DNA from: Spinellus fusiger
Taxonomy: Eukaryota > Mucoromycota > Mucoromycetes > Mucorales > Phycomycetaceae
Length of the DNA stretch: 64,000 nucleotides
Assembly (NCBI GenBank): GCA_025094145.1
Contig: JALLLS010000004.1
Span: forward strand, 248,001 to 312,000
Direction of reading: 5' to 3'
Position 1 is the stretch's first letter. Every line of letters starts with the position of its first letter. A program made the position numbers and the translations under genes. Shown in pieces: positions 21,701-32,793 of this stretch. The notes beneath the pieces are model-generated. The model did no database searches, was not told the origin of the DNA, and saw nothing but the letters and a program-made list of their open reading frames with translations.

Positions 21701-22544
21701 TAAAGCTCATCGAAGAAATTATACTACCAACAAAGAATTTCGAAATAAAACAAATATTAAAAACAATCAATGCTCTCCATATTTAAAGTAAGATTCTTTT
21801 GATAATTCTCTTAACCATCCAACTCATATTGTTTTCAAATAAAAGAACCACATACAAGACAAAGGAGGGGAATCTATCTCTGAATCCACTGAGAGATTAT
21901 TATTGTGTAGCTTAGATCTTTATAGCTTATGGAAGACATGTATATAAGTAGCCTTGAATTCATAGCTATATAACTTTGAGAAATATATTCTTTTAATTCA
22001 AACAAACATACCTCTTGTTTTTAGGTTTTCCAGCAGGATCATCATACCCAAGGTACAACATGTAGCAGCTTCCTGCAAAACTCCAAGAGTGATATTTTCA
22101 CCAAAAACAAAATAATAATAATAACCAACCAGGACATTGTTGAATAGATGCCTTTGTAGAAAAAATTAATAAAAACATATACATTGACTTGATTAATTCA
22201 AATCCTTGAATCATTTATCGGTGTTTCTGTTCCAAGCTTGATACTATCAACGTTTGTACTAAGATATATTCAGAAAATATCTTATTTTAATGTAGCACTG
22301 AAAAAGGTGTGTGATCAATGATCATTCATTATGACATTTGGTTTTATAAAGATAAATTACAGTTCTTTGGATAAAGACAAGCCTCGATATATGAATTCTA
22401 CATTTCTGATCTGTTGATATGAATTTGTTTGTGTGTGTGTGTGTCTGACATCAACGTTCACCTTCCTCTCTTTTAACTGCCTTTCAATTTCATATATTTT
22501 CCATCCTTTTATGGATAGTGACTTTACCATAAAGTAAACGGGAT
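18721..22544. other. Long AT-rich region, no supported gene
   Basis: About 3.8 kb. Short open frames (for example near 19375-19740 and 20981-21202) show no recognisable motif, no conserved splice pattern and no signal peptide I trust. Contains a compact hairpin at 20082-20149 (listed) and a GT microsatellite near 22428-22443. Confidence 0.45.
20082..20149. repeat. 68-bp inverted-repeat hairpin, mini-MITE-like
   Basis: Left arm begins ATAAAGTGACCAAAAG; the right arm is its complement (CTTTTTGGTCACTTTAT), separated by a T-run and about 15 bp. A 24-bp part of one arm recurs at 34866-34889, so this is a dispersed sequence and not a chance palindrome. Confidence 0.75.
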
Positions 22545-22644
22545 ATCAAATTGTAATATTGCTCTGGTCGTCTAATGTGTTTTAAAAAAACCCATTCGCC
22601 GTCCAAATATACTATTTCAAACTCTATGTACTCATTTTAGTAAT
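22545..22644 (+). mobile_element. E1 left-part fragment
   Basis: About 100 bp (from gggatatcaaattgtaatat through the cgccgtccaaatatac block) matches, in opposite orientation, the left interior of the E1 copy at 32794-33977. It abuts another E1 fragment in the reverse sense. Confidence 0.65.
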
Positions 22645-22646
22645 TA

Positions 22647-22822
22647 ATATACACCCAAAGATTCTCTTATTTTTAAGAGGCGATGGGTATTCTCTTTTGC
22701 AGGACGATATTTTAAAATCAGAAGGTTTATAGATATCCAATTTATTATTTCTTTTTGTGGAATACTTCAACATCAAATTGAAGTATCAATAAAATAGTGT
22801 TGATTGATAATATTGTTTATTA
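22647..22822 (-). mobile_element. E1 fragment, reverse orientation
   Basis: Begins TA-CACCCAAAGATTC and runs through gatatccaatttattatt and gtgttgattgataa, paralleling the first 220 bp of the minus-strand E1 copy at 32794. It stops where E2 copy (b) begins. Confidence 0.6.
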
Positions 22823-24208
22823 TGTCATCTTTGGGTTTTTAGGCCAAAGGTATACGGAACAGTGGAACGTGTAGTTAGAATCTGCTGTTTATTAAATGGA
22901 ATCACTATGTCTTCTATACTTTTCTAATGGCTTTAGCTTCAGGGGTATTCTATCGAAGTACGCACCAGGAGATTTTTGGGATATATAAAGAAATATACTG
23001 AGAATGAAATAAAAAGATCTTATGATTGGCTAATATGTTTAAAAAGGCCTTTTCGCTGTCTAAATGGATAATTTCAAATTCTACTTGCCTATTCTAGCAA
23101 TGATGATTGACTTTGCAATTAAAAAGTATAGAATTGGCTGTAAAGACAAGAGATAGAACAAGAGTCCACTTAATATTATAACTCAGTCACTGATATTCTT
23201 CTCTTAACATAATGTGTTATCCATAAGCCCACAGTATTTGCAGTATAACACTGCTTAAGAAAATATTTATTATAGGACTCACACGGAATTAACTCTAGTG
23301 GTCATTGTCCATAAAATAGAACCAAACTTACTTATATTAAGAACAGTGTATTTATTTATTGACTCAATATTTATAATCACCTTAATTATCTTATTGTAAC
23401 TGGTATTAACAGTGGTGCTTAATGATAACAAGGTATTGTTTCTAATACTGGACTTTAGGCCCAAGGCAAATAGAGTGTGAATTGTTTGACTTGTGAATTT
23501 TATGAGTGGAGGCTATAGTATATATGTCACTAGAATAATAGATGAAACATTATTATTTGTTTCGATAATCCCTTCCTTTTGTTATTTCCTACACTGTACA
23601 TACAATTTAATATGTAAGCACTCGTCAAGATGGGTCTAACTGAGCAAGGTAATGTGCCATTATTAACAAAGAGAAACAATAGAAATAATTTGTAGACAAT
23701 ACTAAGGACTATTCTAGTGATAAAAAGGTAAGCAGTGTCTTCATCCGGGCTATGGCTTATTCTAATGTACAAGACACTCATTGTATTGTTATTAGGCAAG
23801 TAAAGACTCCTTTCAAGTCAGTCTCAGGTAGTCTTTTATAATATCAACAATGTCTAAGTTATACTCCTGAGCATATTTATCTGTAATTTTATAATAAATA
23901 ATCCCATCTATCAACACTATATTCTATTGATAATACAATTTGATATTGAGATATACTACAAAAAGAAACAAATATTTAGATACTTGCAAACTTTTTATTT
24001 TAATCGTTGTTCCATAAAAGGCAATATCTTTTATGTCTAGAAAGGAAGGAGATATCACCGCTTAAAGGCCAGAAAAATATCCTGGTGTGTACTATGGACT
24101 ATCGACATCCCTTAATATTCAATAACGTTTTCTTTTCAATTTAGTAATAAATGAGTTTAAATTCTCAAAAGAGTGATTCTTCCAACTATAGCAAAAGCCT
24201 TTATGACA
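22823..24208 (+). mobile_element. E2 element copy (b), split by an E1 insertion
   Basis: The outer parts, 22823-22960 and 24090-24208, together match the uninterrupted E2 copy at 18465-18720 (other strand). The middle is a complete E1. Non-coding. Confidence 0.75.
22961..24089 (+). mobile_element. E1 element copy (b), about 1.13 kb, TA target duplication
   Basis: Flanked by TA on both sides, with terminal inverted repeats CGCACCAGGAGATTTTT and, on the complement, CACACCAGGATATTTTT. Interior is about 1 kb, AT-rich, and matches the copies at 32794-33977 (reverse) and 36783-38263 at most positions. It contains no DDE transposase signature. Two minus-strand reading frames recur between copies (see findings). 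Size, TIR and TA duplication are as in Tc1/mariner-superfamily non-autonomous elements; family not recognised. Confidence 0.8.
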
Positions 24209-24210
24209 AT

Positions 24211-24310
24211 TGTCGTCTTTGATCTTAATATCAAAGGAATCTGGTCAGTTATGTGGTTAAACTCTACTATTTATTCATTCAATTGTACATTTATTTTATA
24301 ATTATTTTCT
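24211..24310 (+). mobile_element. E2 fragment (c)
   Basis: Starts TGTCGTCTTTGATC right after copy (b) and follows the first 90-100 bp of E2 (caaaggaatctggtcagtt, then the gttaaactctactattta block). It then loses similarity. Confidence 0.6.
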
Positions 24311-24491
24311 ACTAATTTTTTACTGCTATAAGCTATAATGTGAGGTATACGTTTGATGGTATAATGTAAGAGTGTTGATGATATAATGCGTCGTATTGCT
24401 TGCGCGTCTCTGACACATGTAGAAGCTTTCCTCTTTTGGTTGTTCTGCGACACAGTGATAATAATATAGCTAATAATATACTATAGTTATA

Positions 24492-25617
24492 CAGCCACAC
24501 CCAATTGAATTTAATACGTTTGAAAATATATTTCAGAATAAAATAGATAGAATATGTTCAACATTAGATAAAACACTCCACATTTGATATGGAAGCTTCA
24601 AACTTCCACACAATAAAGCTCAAAATCTTTAATTATAGAAAATATAATAATAATACAACTAATATTTTGTATGGCCTCCTTTGGCATCAATGACTGTCTG
24701 GCATCTATCTGTCATATTCTGAATTTATTGTTATGCAAGTTCAACACCAACCCTCTCCCACTCATCTGCAAGTATAGTATTCAAGCATTCAACATTGATA
24801 ATAGATACTCTTCTTTCTTCAATTTGTCTTTCCAAGGCATATCAGATGTGCTCAGTTGGGTTCAAGTCAGGGATTTGTGTAGGCTAGTACTCAAAGCCCC
24901 TAATTTGATGTGTCTCTTTCCATCATCTAGTATAGGCCCCAGTAGGATAGCTAGCATCCTATTCTTAGAACAGAACCTCTATGTTCTCTTTCTAGTACAA
25001 TTTCATGTACCAAAAATGAAACTCACCAGCCAAGCATTTGATATACTCGTCTTGGTTTACAGTGCCATCAACAAAGACTGATGTGCCAAATCCGCCCTCC
25101 CAAAAACAGCTCCAAATCATGACCCCACCACCACCACCACCACCACCACCACCAAACTTCGTTGTTGGAACAATAGGATTAGGATCATACTATTCTCTAA
25201 CTTTTCTGATGACATGGGCAATTTTATCGTTTCCTTTTACAGTGTACCTTGACTCATCAGACCAGATGACACCTTTCCACTGGTCGTTCGTCCAATTGAC
25301 ATGTTCTTTAGCCCAACCAAGTCTTTTCTCTTTTTGATTTTCAGTGAAGGCTGGCTTGTGAGCTGGAGAAAAAGATCCAAACCCTAACTGCTTACAGTAA
25401 CAGATAATGGTGTTTCTACATACATCCACCTGAATCTTCAACAGGTAATAGACTCCTCAACATTATTTTTTGCTTTGTTATATTTTTCACGAATATATTT
25501 TTCTGAAGATCTATCTGACATGTTGTGTTGGTTTAACACTCTTTGGAAAGAAACAGAGTTTTATGCAAAAAAAAAATTAAACATTCGTCAAGTATTAAAT
25601 TCAATTGGGTGTGGCTG
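24492..25617 (-). mobile_element. Tc1-like transposon T1 with dead transposase
   Basis: 1126 bp between TA dinucleotides, with inverted repeats CAGCCACACCCAATTGAAT at both ends. Minus-strand transposase remnants: SFSPAHKPAFTENQKEKR, WAKEHVNWTNDQWK, VIWSDESRYTV (first catalytic Asp), MIWSCFWEGGFGTSVF, then a DD34E tail with several in-frame stops. The N-terminal helix-turn-helix part is missing compared with T2 (net about 220 bp shorter). It carries a longer run of CCA triplets than T2. The long plus-strand open frame at 24671-25081 is antisense to the transposase and is not a gene. Confidence 0.88.
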
Positions 25618-25625
25618 TATCATCA

Positions 25626-26062
25626 AGAACAGTTACAATGAGATAGTTGCTTAAGTGATTAAGAATATTCAATGAATAAAATGATTGTGCTGTTCTTAAT
25701 ATAATTGAATTTGGTTCTATTCTGTGGACAATCATTACTAGTGTCAGCTTTATGGGTTTTGTAATACATCTTTCTCAAGCAGTGTTATACTGTAAATAGT
25801 GTGGGCTTATAGTTAACACATTATGTTAAACACTGTATTCAGTGACTGAGTTACAATCTAAGTTTCATTATTTCCTTCTATATCCAACAGTATAGTGTTT
25901 CATTGCAAAAGTCAATAGTCAATGTTAGAATAGGTAGGTTGAGTTTTAAATTATCCATTTGGACAGCGAACAGGCCTTTTTAAACACATTAGCCAATCAT
26001 AAAAATAGTGTGATTTTATTCTTAAAATATTCCCTTATCTATCCCAAAAATATTTGGGTGTG
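25626..26062 (-). mobile_element. Truncated E1 element
   Basis: Reverse-oriented E1 left half: it runs from the aacagttacaatgag block to a terminal ATATTTGGGTGTG next to TA at 26063-26064. The other half is missing where it meets T1, so either T1 inserted into it or it was deleted. Confidence 0.7.
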
Positions 26063-28046
26063 TACGCAACTTTTCACATTTCAAAATCAAATTACACAGC
26101 ACTGTCCTCAAAATTACTTTGGTTTCATCATAAAAATACATGTATTTGTATAGGCATTTGCAAAAGTTCACTTTGTCAAGACACTGACATGAGGTCTAAC
26201 AAACCAGCATCTGAATTTTGTTAGTAGACTATCTATCGGACATTCCGAGTGAAAAGAGTAGTGAAGTCTATGGAGTCAATGGTATATCTATGAATCAACT
26301 ATGTGTAGCAAGAGCTCGCTCTGTCAAAACAATGAAGAGATGTCTAACAAGTTTGTAGTTACATTTTATCTCCACAAGGTATTGTCGAAAGATCTTTAGC
26401 AAGGACACCCTTAAAATGATCTTTATTTATATATCTATAGAAAACGTAAATGTCAAAGAACCTCCAAAAGCACATGTATCAAGAAAAGCACAAGAGAGTA
26501 GAGAGAAAAGGGACAGCAGCTTTTTCTAAAGACTACCTCAAGGACACTAACAGGCCAGTACATAAAATGGATGAACAAGACTTTTGGCCTTATGGACAAA
26601 TGTAAAGATAGAAGAAATATTATAGCCCATCATGGAGAATGCGCCTATACACATTTCCAAGGAAACAAAAAAGATACTGATCAAGTGAATAAAATAAAAT
26701 AACAGGGGAGATTCTACATGCGCTTGTCTCTGCTTGTGTCCACCACAACCCACTACAGGTTAGGAGATGAATAATAATAAAAATAAAAATAAAAAGTAAA
26801 ACTTATTCTCATTAGATTTCATTGACTCTATCTGCAAAATATAGTCTTGGTAAATAGGCAAACTATTATCAGCAAATCTAAAACAAAACAACTGTATCCA
26901 TAAAGTGTATTTATAAAGACTAGGAGAGAAAAGGTCCGATCCGAAGGTAAGTCGTTTGGTGTAATAAAATACTTCTTATTTGAGTCATTATGAGCTAAAT
27001 CAAAAGGTAAATCCGCACCGATTATTTTTCATCAAAGCAAAAGAAACTCGGATGAGGAAAATATAAACACAGACACAGCATATGTAAGGGAAGATTGACA
27101 CAAATAAACCAATGTTTCTGCCAATTTCTTGGTAGACACAAAGAAATAAGGTTATGCTTTATTGTGGCTTTCTAATACAATTGTACACAACACACCTCCT
27201 TTCTGTTGGATTAGCTCATCAATAAGTGAAGTTTTTTTTTTCTTTTGTAGGAACAAGTGAAATATCTTGTCAATGATCAGCAGAGGATAGTGGACACTCA
27301 CTCCTTTTTGTCTGTAGGTTCTTGTCATGTGTTTTTAGTATTATCTCTAACCCTTTATTTTAATATAAATATTGTAGACAGGATATCAATGTAAATGTAT
27401 ACAATGTTCTCTGTTAAAGTTTAAAAATAAAAAACTCATTTTAACCAAAAGAGATAGGATTCTATATTCGGACACATTGAATGACACTCATGTTTAAGAT
27501 CTTTTCATCTTCCTCCCTAAGGTAGAAAGGCAGACAAAGTGAGATTATTCTTACTCTAGGCTAACAGGAGAAGAGATACACTCTACAGAGATCATGTCTA
27601 TTTATCCAAAGACAGAACATGACGTAAGCACATAAGAATCCCAGCAGTGGTGTGTAGGAAGTAAATAAAATAAACATAAGATCAACAAAGCAGAGTGAAA
27701 CTCAGGCAGTAAGTTGACCCTTTATATTTATATTTTCAAACCCGATCGTTTGTAAGTTGTATTAAAATTAAGCCGACACTATGAAAAGTCTTTCTGTCAT
27801 CAACAATCATCATCTGCAAAGAACAGGGACAATGCCAAGAAAATAGATAATAATGCTAATAATGTTATTTTATTCTGAACATGGGATTGGGTACTGCTGC
27901 TGACTAGACATCTGGGTGGGTTTTAAGGCAAAATGATCTCATTTTCACTTGGTACTGATCTGCTTTATGCTGCTCTAGTGTGTGAGTTTCTTTTTATTTT
28001 AATATTTCCCCGCTTATTAACACATGGACTGTAAATTGAATAAAAA
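26063..28046. other. Intergenic AT-rich DNA
   Basis: About 2 kb without a gene I can support. A T-rich tract and acceptor-like tttgtag at about 27240-27250 precede an open stretch (EQVKYLVNDQQRI), but no donor, start or homologous partner was found. Confidence 0.45.
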
Positions 28047-28160
28047 AATGAATAGGAAATGAATAGGAAATGAATAGGAAATAAATAGGAAATAAATAGG
28101 AAATGAATAGGAAATGAATAGGAAATGAATAAAAAATAAATAAAAAATAAATAGGAAATA
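28047..28160. repeat. 11-bp minisatellite
   Basis: Around ten copies of gaaatgaatag and variants (gaaataaatag, aaaaataaata). Confidence 0.9.
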
Positions 28161-28674
28161 GTCAGGGTGTGCTTGGCTGCACCACTCATCGGTCGCCTTA
28201 GGTTGGGGTGGCCTTTACAAGCAGGTCACACAGATAGGCCTAGAGGGTGAGTTGAAGTCTGTGCCACTTCATGTGATCCGTCATTCACCTATAATAGCAG
28301 CCCCAATGTCTGCACTGTGGAAATGAATGACAGTCAATGAAGGGTGAAATGGACTGGAGCCCACCCTATAAAGGCATTAAAGTAGTAAAGTGTCTGCCAA
28401 AAGAGAGATGTGTGACTGTTGATCAGTAAAAAAAGAATGAAAAAAAAAGGGAGCAAATCGCACGCCCTCTTGTCATTTCCACTCTGGCACCGGGTGTTAG
28501 TTTTGTTGGGAGAGCATGAAGTCATCACTACAGGATTGTGACTCCTTTCTATCCTATCCATATTTAGTAGTTGGCATGACTCGATGAAACGAAGACTTTA
28601 AAAAGACATAAAAAGAAGCCAATTCTCACCTGTCTTGTTTCTTTTTTATTGTATCTCTTCTCTTCTACATAAAA

Positions 28675-28848
28675 ATGGCACGACTCTTTTTGGCAGCACT
28701 CTTTAGTCTTTCTCTGTTTGGTTTCGCCCAGCCAATGCCCATCTTTGACGCAGACCTAGCAGCAAATCCACTCTTGCATGACGCCCGTCTCTCCTATCGA
28801 GCTGCTTCTCGGGTCTCACTGGACAAGGCCTATGCTCAGCTTGTCTAA
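28675..28848 (+). CDS. 57-residue secreted peptide
   Basis: A single ATG-to-TAA frame of 58 codons. The first 18 residues (MARLFLAALFSLSLFGFA) form a clear signal peptide with a likely cleavage before QPMP. The mature part, about 39 residues, has no cysteine and is rich in Ala, Leu and Asp/Arg (FDADLAANPLLHDARLSY). GC content is higher than in the flanks, and a pyrimidine-rich leader (cttttttattgtatctcttctcttc) precedes the ATG, as in other genes here. AATAAA lies about 100 bp downstream of the stop. No family recognised; function unknown. Confidence 0.6.
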   Translation: MARLFLAALFSLSLFGFAQPMPIFDADLAANPLLHDARLSYRAASRVSLDKAYAQLV

Positions 28849-29441
28849 GAACGAAAATCCTCCATTGTATATTTCTCTGTTTATTTGTTTGCATAAAATC
28901 CACCTAGGAAGATGGAAAATCAATTGACTTTTTTGTCTCCTTCTGTATCAATAAAACCATACACTCTCACACATGTCTATTGAATCTATATCTATAAACA
29001 CAAGCATCTCTTCTCTTTTATTCTCTCTTTCTCTTGCATGCTCTTTATGTGTAGAATTTGGCAGAGTCACACAACAATAGGCATAGAATAATTACAATAG
29101 AATAAATAAACGGGTTTCCATGGTGCAGAAAACAAGGGATCAGTCGGATATTCAATACAAGTGATCATGGAAAACAATGTCAAATATCCATTGTCCGATA
29201 AAAGTAGTACACACAAGAGACATTTGTGTAATGTCTTGTGGGTGGCTCCTCCCTCTTTTGTCCTTTTGTCATAAGGTAGGAAAGAAAGGGGGTTGTTGTC
29301 ACGACAACACATTAGAATGTTTATATAAACGCAATGAAATCTCTTGGAGGTTTACTCTCTATCTGAAGGGATGAAGTGTATAGATAAAGAAGAGTACATG
29401 AAATTACTTTTGCATTGTGGGAGGATGAAAAGAGGAGATTG
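28849..29441. other. Convergent 3' intergenic region
   Basis: Between the small secreted peptide gene (+) and MMS2 (-). Holds their 3' ends; no other feature supported. Confidence 0.5.
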
Positions 29442-30317
29442 TTAGAAGAGAGAGCCTTCTGGAGGCTGTGGCAATTTTCTACCGGTTGTGCACATTTCCC
29501 TATACATAGAAGATTCCTCCCTATAAATAACAGACCCCACCAATATAATGTATCAATATATATATATATTTACCTTCTCAATTCCAATAGTACTGTCTCC
29601 AGTGTAAATGAACGCTTCCATTGTGAAAGACAGGGCAAGTGGTTAAGTTCCACCTAAGAATACAACAATGTCCAGTGTAAGTCCATCCCTTCCCATTCTC
29701 CTACAGCATGTTATAGCATAAAAACACACTTACATTGCCATTCTGAGGATTCACACTTGGAAGGTTAATGCGAGATACAAACTGCACAGAGGGAGGCTGG
29801 TCAGGGTAATGTTTACCGCAGTACACCTTTAGGCTATAAATACGGTTCTCGTGGGCAGACTACACTTAAGATTGAGACACTGTCTTCCAAGATGACCACC
29901 ACAAACACTTTTCTTACAAGAGGAGGACCCAGAATAGTTGCATGCCAGTTATGCATAAGCAAATCATCGTCAGCCAGTCCGTAGCTGCAGTTACCATCGC
30001 CAATACCCTTTTCACCCTTCTCTAGTTCTTCCAACAAACGAAAGTTACGAGGGACTAGATTCAATGTTAGTCAATGAGAACCACCACAGACCCATAGACA
30101 TCAGCCTCTTGTTCTGTGGGCGTGCTAATGTCACCCAGCTGAACTGGAGAAAACGTGTTCTTTTCTCCATCCCAACTTCCTTGAGAAGAAAGAAAAGAGG
30201 ACGATGGAGAGGTTTTTTTTTTGTATTTTCTTTTTTGTATTTTCTTTTTTGTATTTTCTTTTTTATATTTTCTTTCTTTTTTGTATAGGCCTATAGAAAT
30301 GACTTGCCTTGTGCCAT
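29442..30317 (-). CDS. MMS2: Ubiquitin-conjugating enzyme variant Mms2/UEV1
   Basis: Five exons on the minus strand: a 10-nt first exon 30317-30308 (MAQ), then 30054-29918, 29859-29734, 29653-29574, 29499-29442; 136 residues, the same size as yeast Mms2. UEVs lack the catalytic Cys and pair with Ubc13 to build Lys63-linked ubiquitin chains in error-free postreplication repair. Seen: [57 protein letters not shown], the C-terminal KLPQPPEG motif, and no active-site Cys in the position used by true E2s. Intron 1 starts CACAAG|GCAAGT, a GC-AG type intron. The last exon has two in-frame acceptors (29500 side chosen); the upstream one would add seven residues. Confidence 0.92.
30211..30286. repeat. 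Tandem gtattttctttttt repeat in MMS2 intron 1
   Basis: Four or five copies of a 14-bp T-rich unit within the 250-bp first intron. Confidence 0.8.
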
Positions 30318-32793
30318 TTTCTTTATCCACTAGATCCAACCAAAGTAACAGAAAAGAAGAGAAAAGAAGAGAAAAGAGATAGGAATCTTCGAAAAGGTAA
30401 CCCCAAACCGAATGCTTCCAAACCACAGTCAGTGGCGTTGAGTGTAATTGAAATCCCGTCAATGCGTCATCGTCTCAAGGTGGTTTTCCCTTTTACTTTT
30501 TTTTTTATTAAAATATAGATATATTTTCAAAAGGGAAAACAGAATTCACTCACAAAGAAAAAAGGGTTATTGTCTTTCTTTTTTTTTCTTTTCTTACTAT
30601 GGTTTGCTGATTATGTTTCTACTGTAAAATACCCTCTGTACAGTTGAATAAGACTTTATTTACTATGGATGAGTAGAGAGGAAGGAGTGACAAGACATGT
30701 CTCGTGGGTTTGTGGACTTATGGGCTTGGCGTGTGGATGGAACTCTCCTTTTTATTATTATTACTAAAGAAAGCTACTCTTACGCGTCGTAGCTTGTCTA
30801 TCTATAGTAGAGCATATAGATGAATCTACATAGTCTACATAATATACATAGTCTACATAGTCTACATAATCTACATAATCTACACAATATACATAATATA
30901 CATAATATACATAATATACATAATCTACTTAATCTACTTAATCTACTTAATCTACTTAAATATAAAGTAAACAGTAGAAAATAGAAAATAGAGAGTATGT
31001 GGGTATAGTCGGCCCAGTCTGGTATAAGCCATTGTTTCTCTCTTTTTCTTTCTTATGCTTACACGTATCCTTATGTTTCTTCCTATTACCACGTGAAATA
31101 GTGGAGACCCCTCCGCTTCTACCGAGATCTCAATCTTCTCCACTCATTCAGTCGGTCATTGTCGGCTGGATTTCTTCCGACCTTCCTATTTCTTTAAGAG
31201 GGGTTTTATCACGCAATAGAGAAGAGTTGGGTTGGAAAATAACTACTGTTAAAGATAAACCAGTTGTGACAGATAACCCTATACAATAACATTCCATGAA
31301 AGCATTCCCAGAATATGTTGGAAGATATATTGGTTGCTTTGGTAGTTATTAAAATGACTTGCCAAGTTGGTATATTCCATGATACATGAGCATGCATTAC
31401 TACTGTAGACTCCTTTGTAGACTCTTCTGTATTACTACTGGTGTATGATAAAATAACAACAGAACATAGTGGAGCTCTATTCTTACCATCATCTACCCTG
31501 TGGCATTTAGTTTGGATCTCTTTTCTTTTTCTGATAATATAATTAAAGTCCATAAAAAGAAAAAAGAGTCTGCTACTTTACAAAAGATATATCTGGAATT
31601 CAATAAAGACATATTGGCAGCTGTTTCCTATTGCACTGTGGATTGGAGATGGCGTGCCATACCTCCTTTTTTTTGTCTTATTTTATTAGTAGCATGATTG
31701 GTATCCTCCTTTTATAGTAAAAGTGATTTATAAAGCAGTGTTTTATTGTTCTTATATGGTAAATAAGAAAGAAAATGAAAGGGTGAAATGAGCAGCCTTT
31801 GTCTTATTAAAATGCACGAAGTAAAAATCAGCCTTTTTATAATTCCATTGTTCTGTTATTTATAATAGGTGATTCATGCTCATACTACACATTTGAGTTT
31901 TTATTCCTATTTCTATTCCTATTTTTATATAGAAAAGATAAATAAATAAAAAAGGGCGTTGATGCAATGTGTTTAGGCTATGAAATAACTTTCTCTACAC
32001 TAGGAGGGTGTACAAGAGGCAGATAATTAAATAAAAATGATCAAGTTATCTTTAGCACATATTAAGTTTGTTATCATTACAGAGCTATCCAAAAAGATAC
32101 TCAAATTTCCTACTTTTCTTTTTACTCTTATTGGGTGGCCCAGCTAAACGATGAAGGTAAGGAGGGATAGACTGTACTCCATTCAAACAGTACACTATGG
32201 AGATATCTACTGTCAATTTACTATCGATTCAAACGAATAGGTTTCACTATTTAAATACAGTCTGTGTTTACTGGTACTCTCATGTTAAAGACCAATATTA
32301 TTATTTTGTTCATTATTATTTCGATAAACACATCATATTTCTTCCTTGTTTTCATGTCTACATTAATAGATAAGGTTTAAGCGGGCATGAAGAAATCACA
32401 TCTAATGAGTAGACATCTAATGAGAATCAATATAAACAAACTATCACAAGACAGTCAGAAAGATGAGATAGGGTGGATAGAGCTTAGTCCTATCCTGGAC
32501 ATTAACTATGATCAAAGGAATCAATTTGCCACGATAAATAAGATTAAAATAATGAACCTTTTATTTCCCTTGTTTTCTAACTATCCTTGAAAACATACTA
32601 ATACTACTTTACTTTATCCTACTGAACTCAGTCTTGATAGTAGAAACTGGGAATAGATGATTATCAAAACATATTTCATAAGGATAAATGACTAATCAAT
32701 GAATAATACTATTAGGACTTCTTTTGATTGTTTAGTCTTTGTATTGATTCATAATCTATTCCTATTTCAATGTCATATGTAAAGATCCAAATA
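30318..32793. other. Intergenic region without a supported gene
   Basis: About 2.5 kb. Open frames at 30999-31289 (+), 31209-31553 (-) and 32387-32590 (+) show no family signature. Contains a tctacataa-type tandem repeat (listed). Confidence 0.4.
30810..30962. repeat. tctacataatatacat tandem repeat
   Basis: Imperfect 9-10-bp units (tctacataa, tatacataa, tctacttaa) repeated about 15 times. Confidence 0.85.

Noticed and set aside
24671..25081. 136-codon plus-strand frame, almost identical at 46262-46672 (-)
   Set aside because: It is antisense to the Tc1 transposase remnant in both copies; its conservation only reflects the recent shared origin of T1 and T2.
30952..31553. Open frames on both strands near 31 kb
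   Set aside because: No family motif, no convincing splice set, and overlapping frames on both strands; not enough for a gene call.
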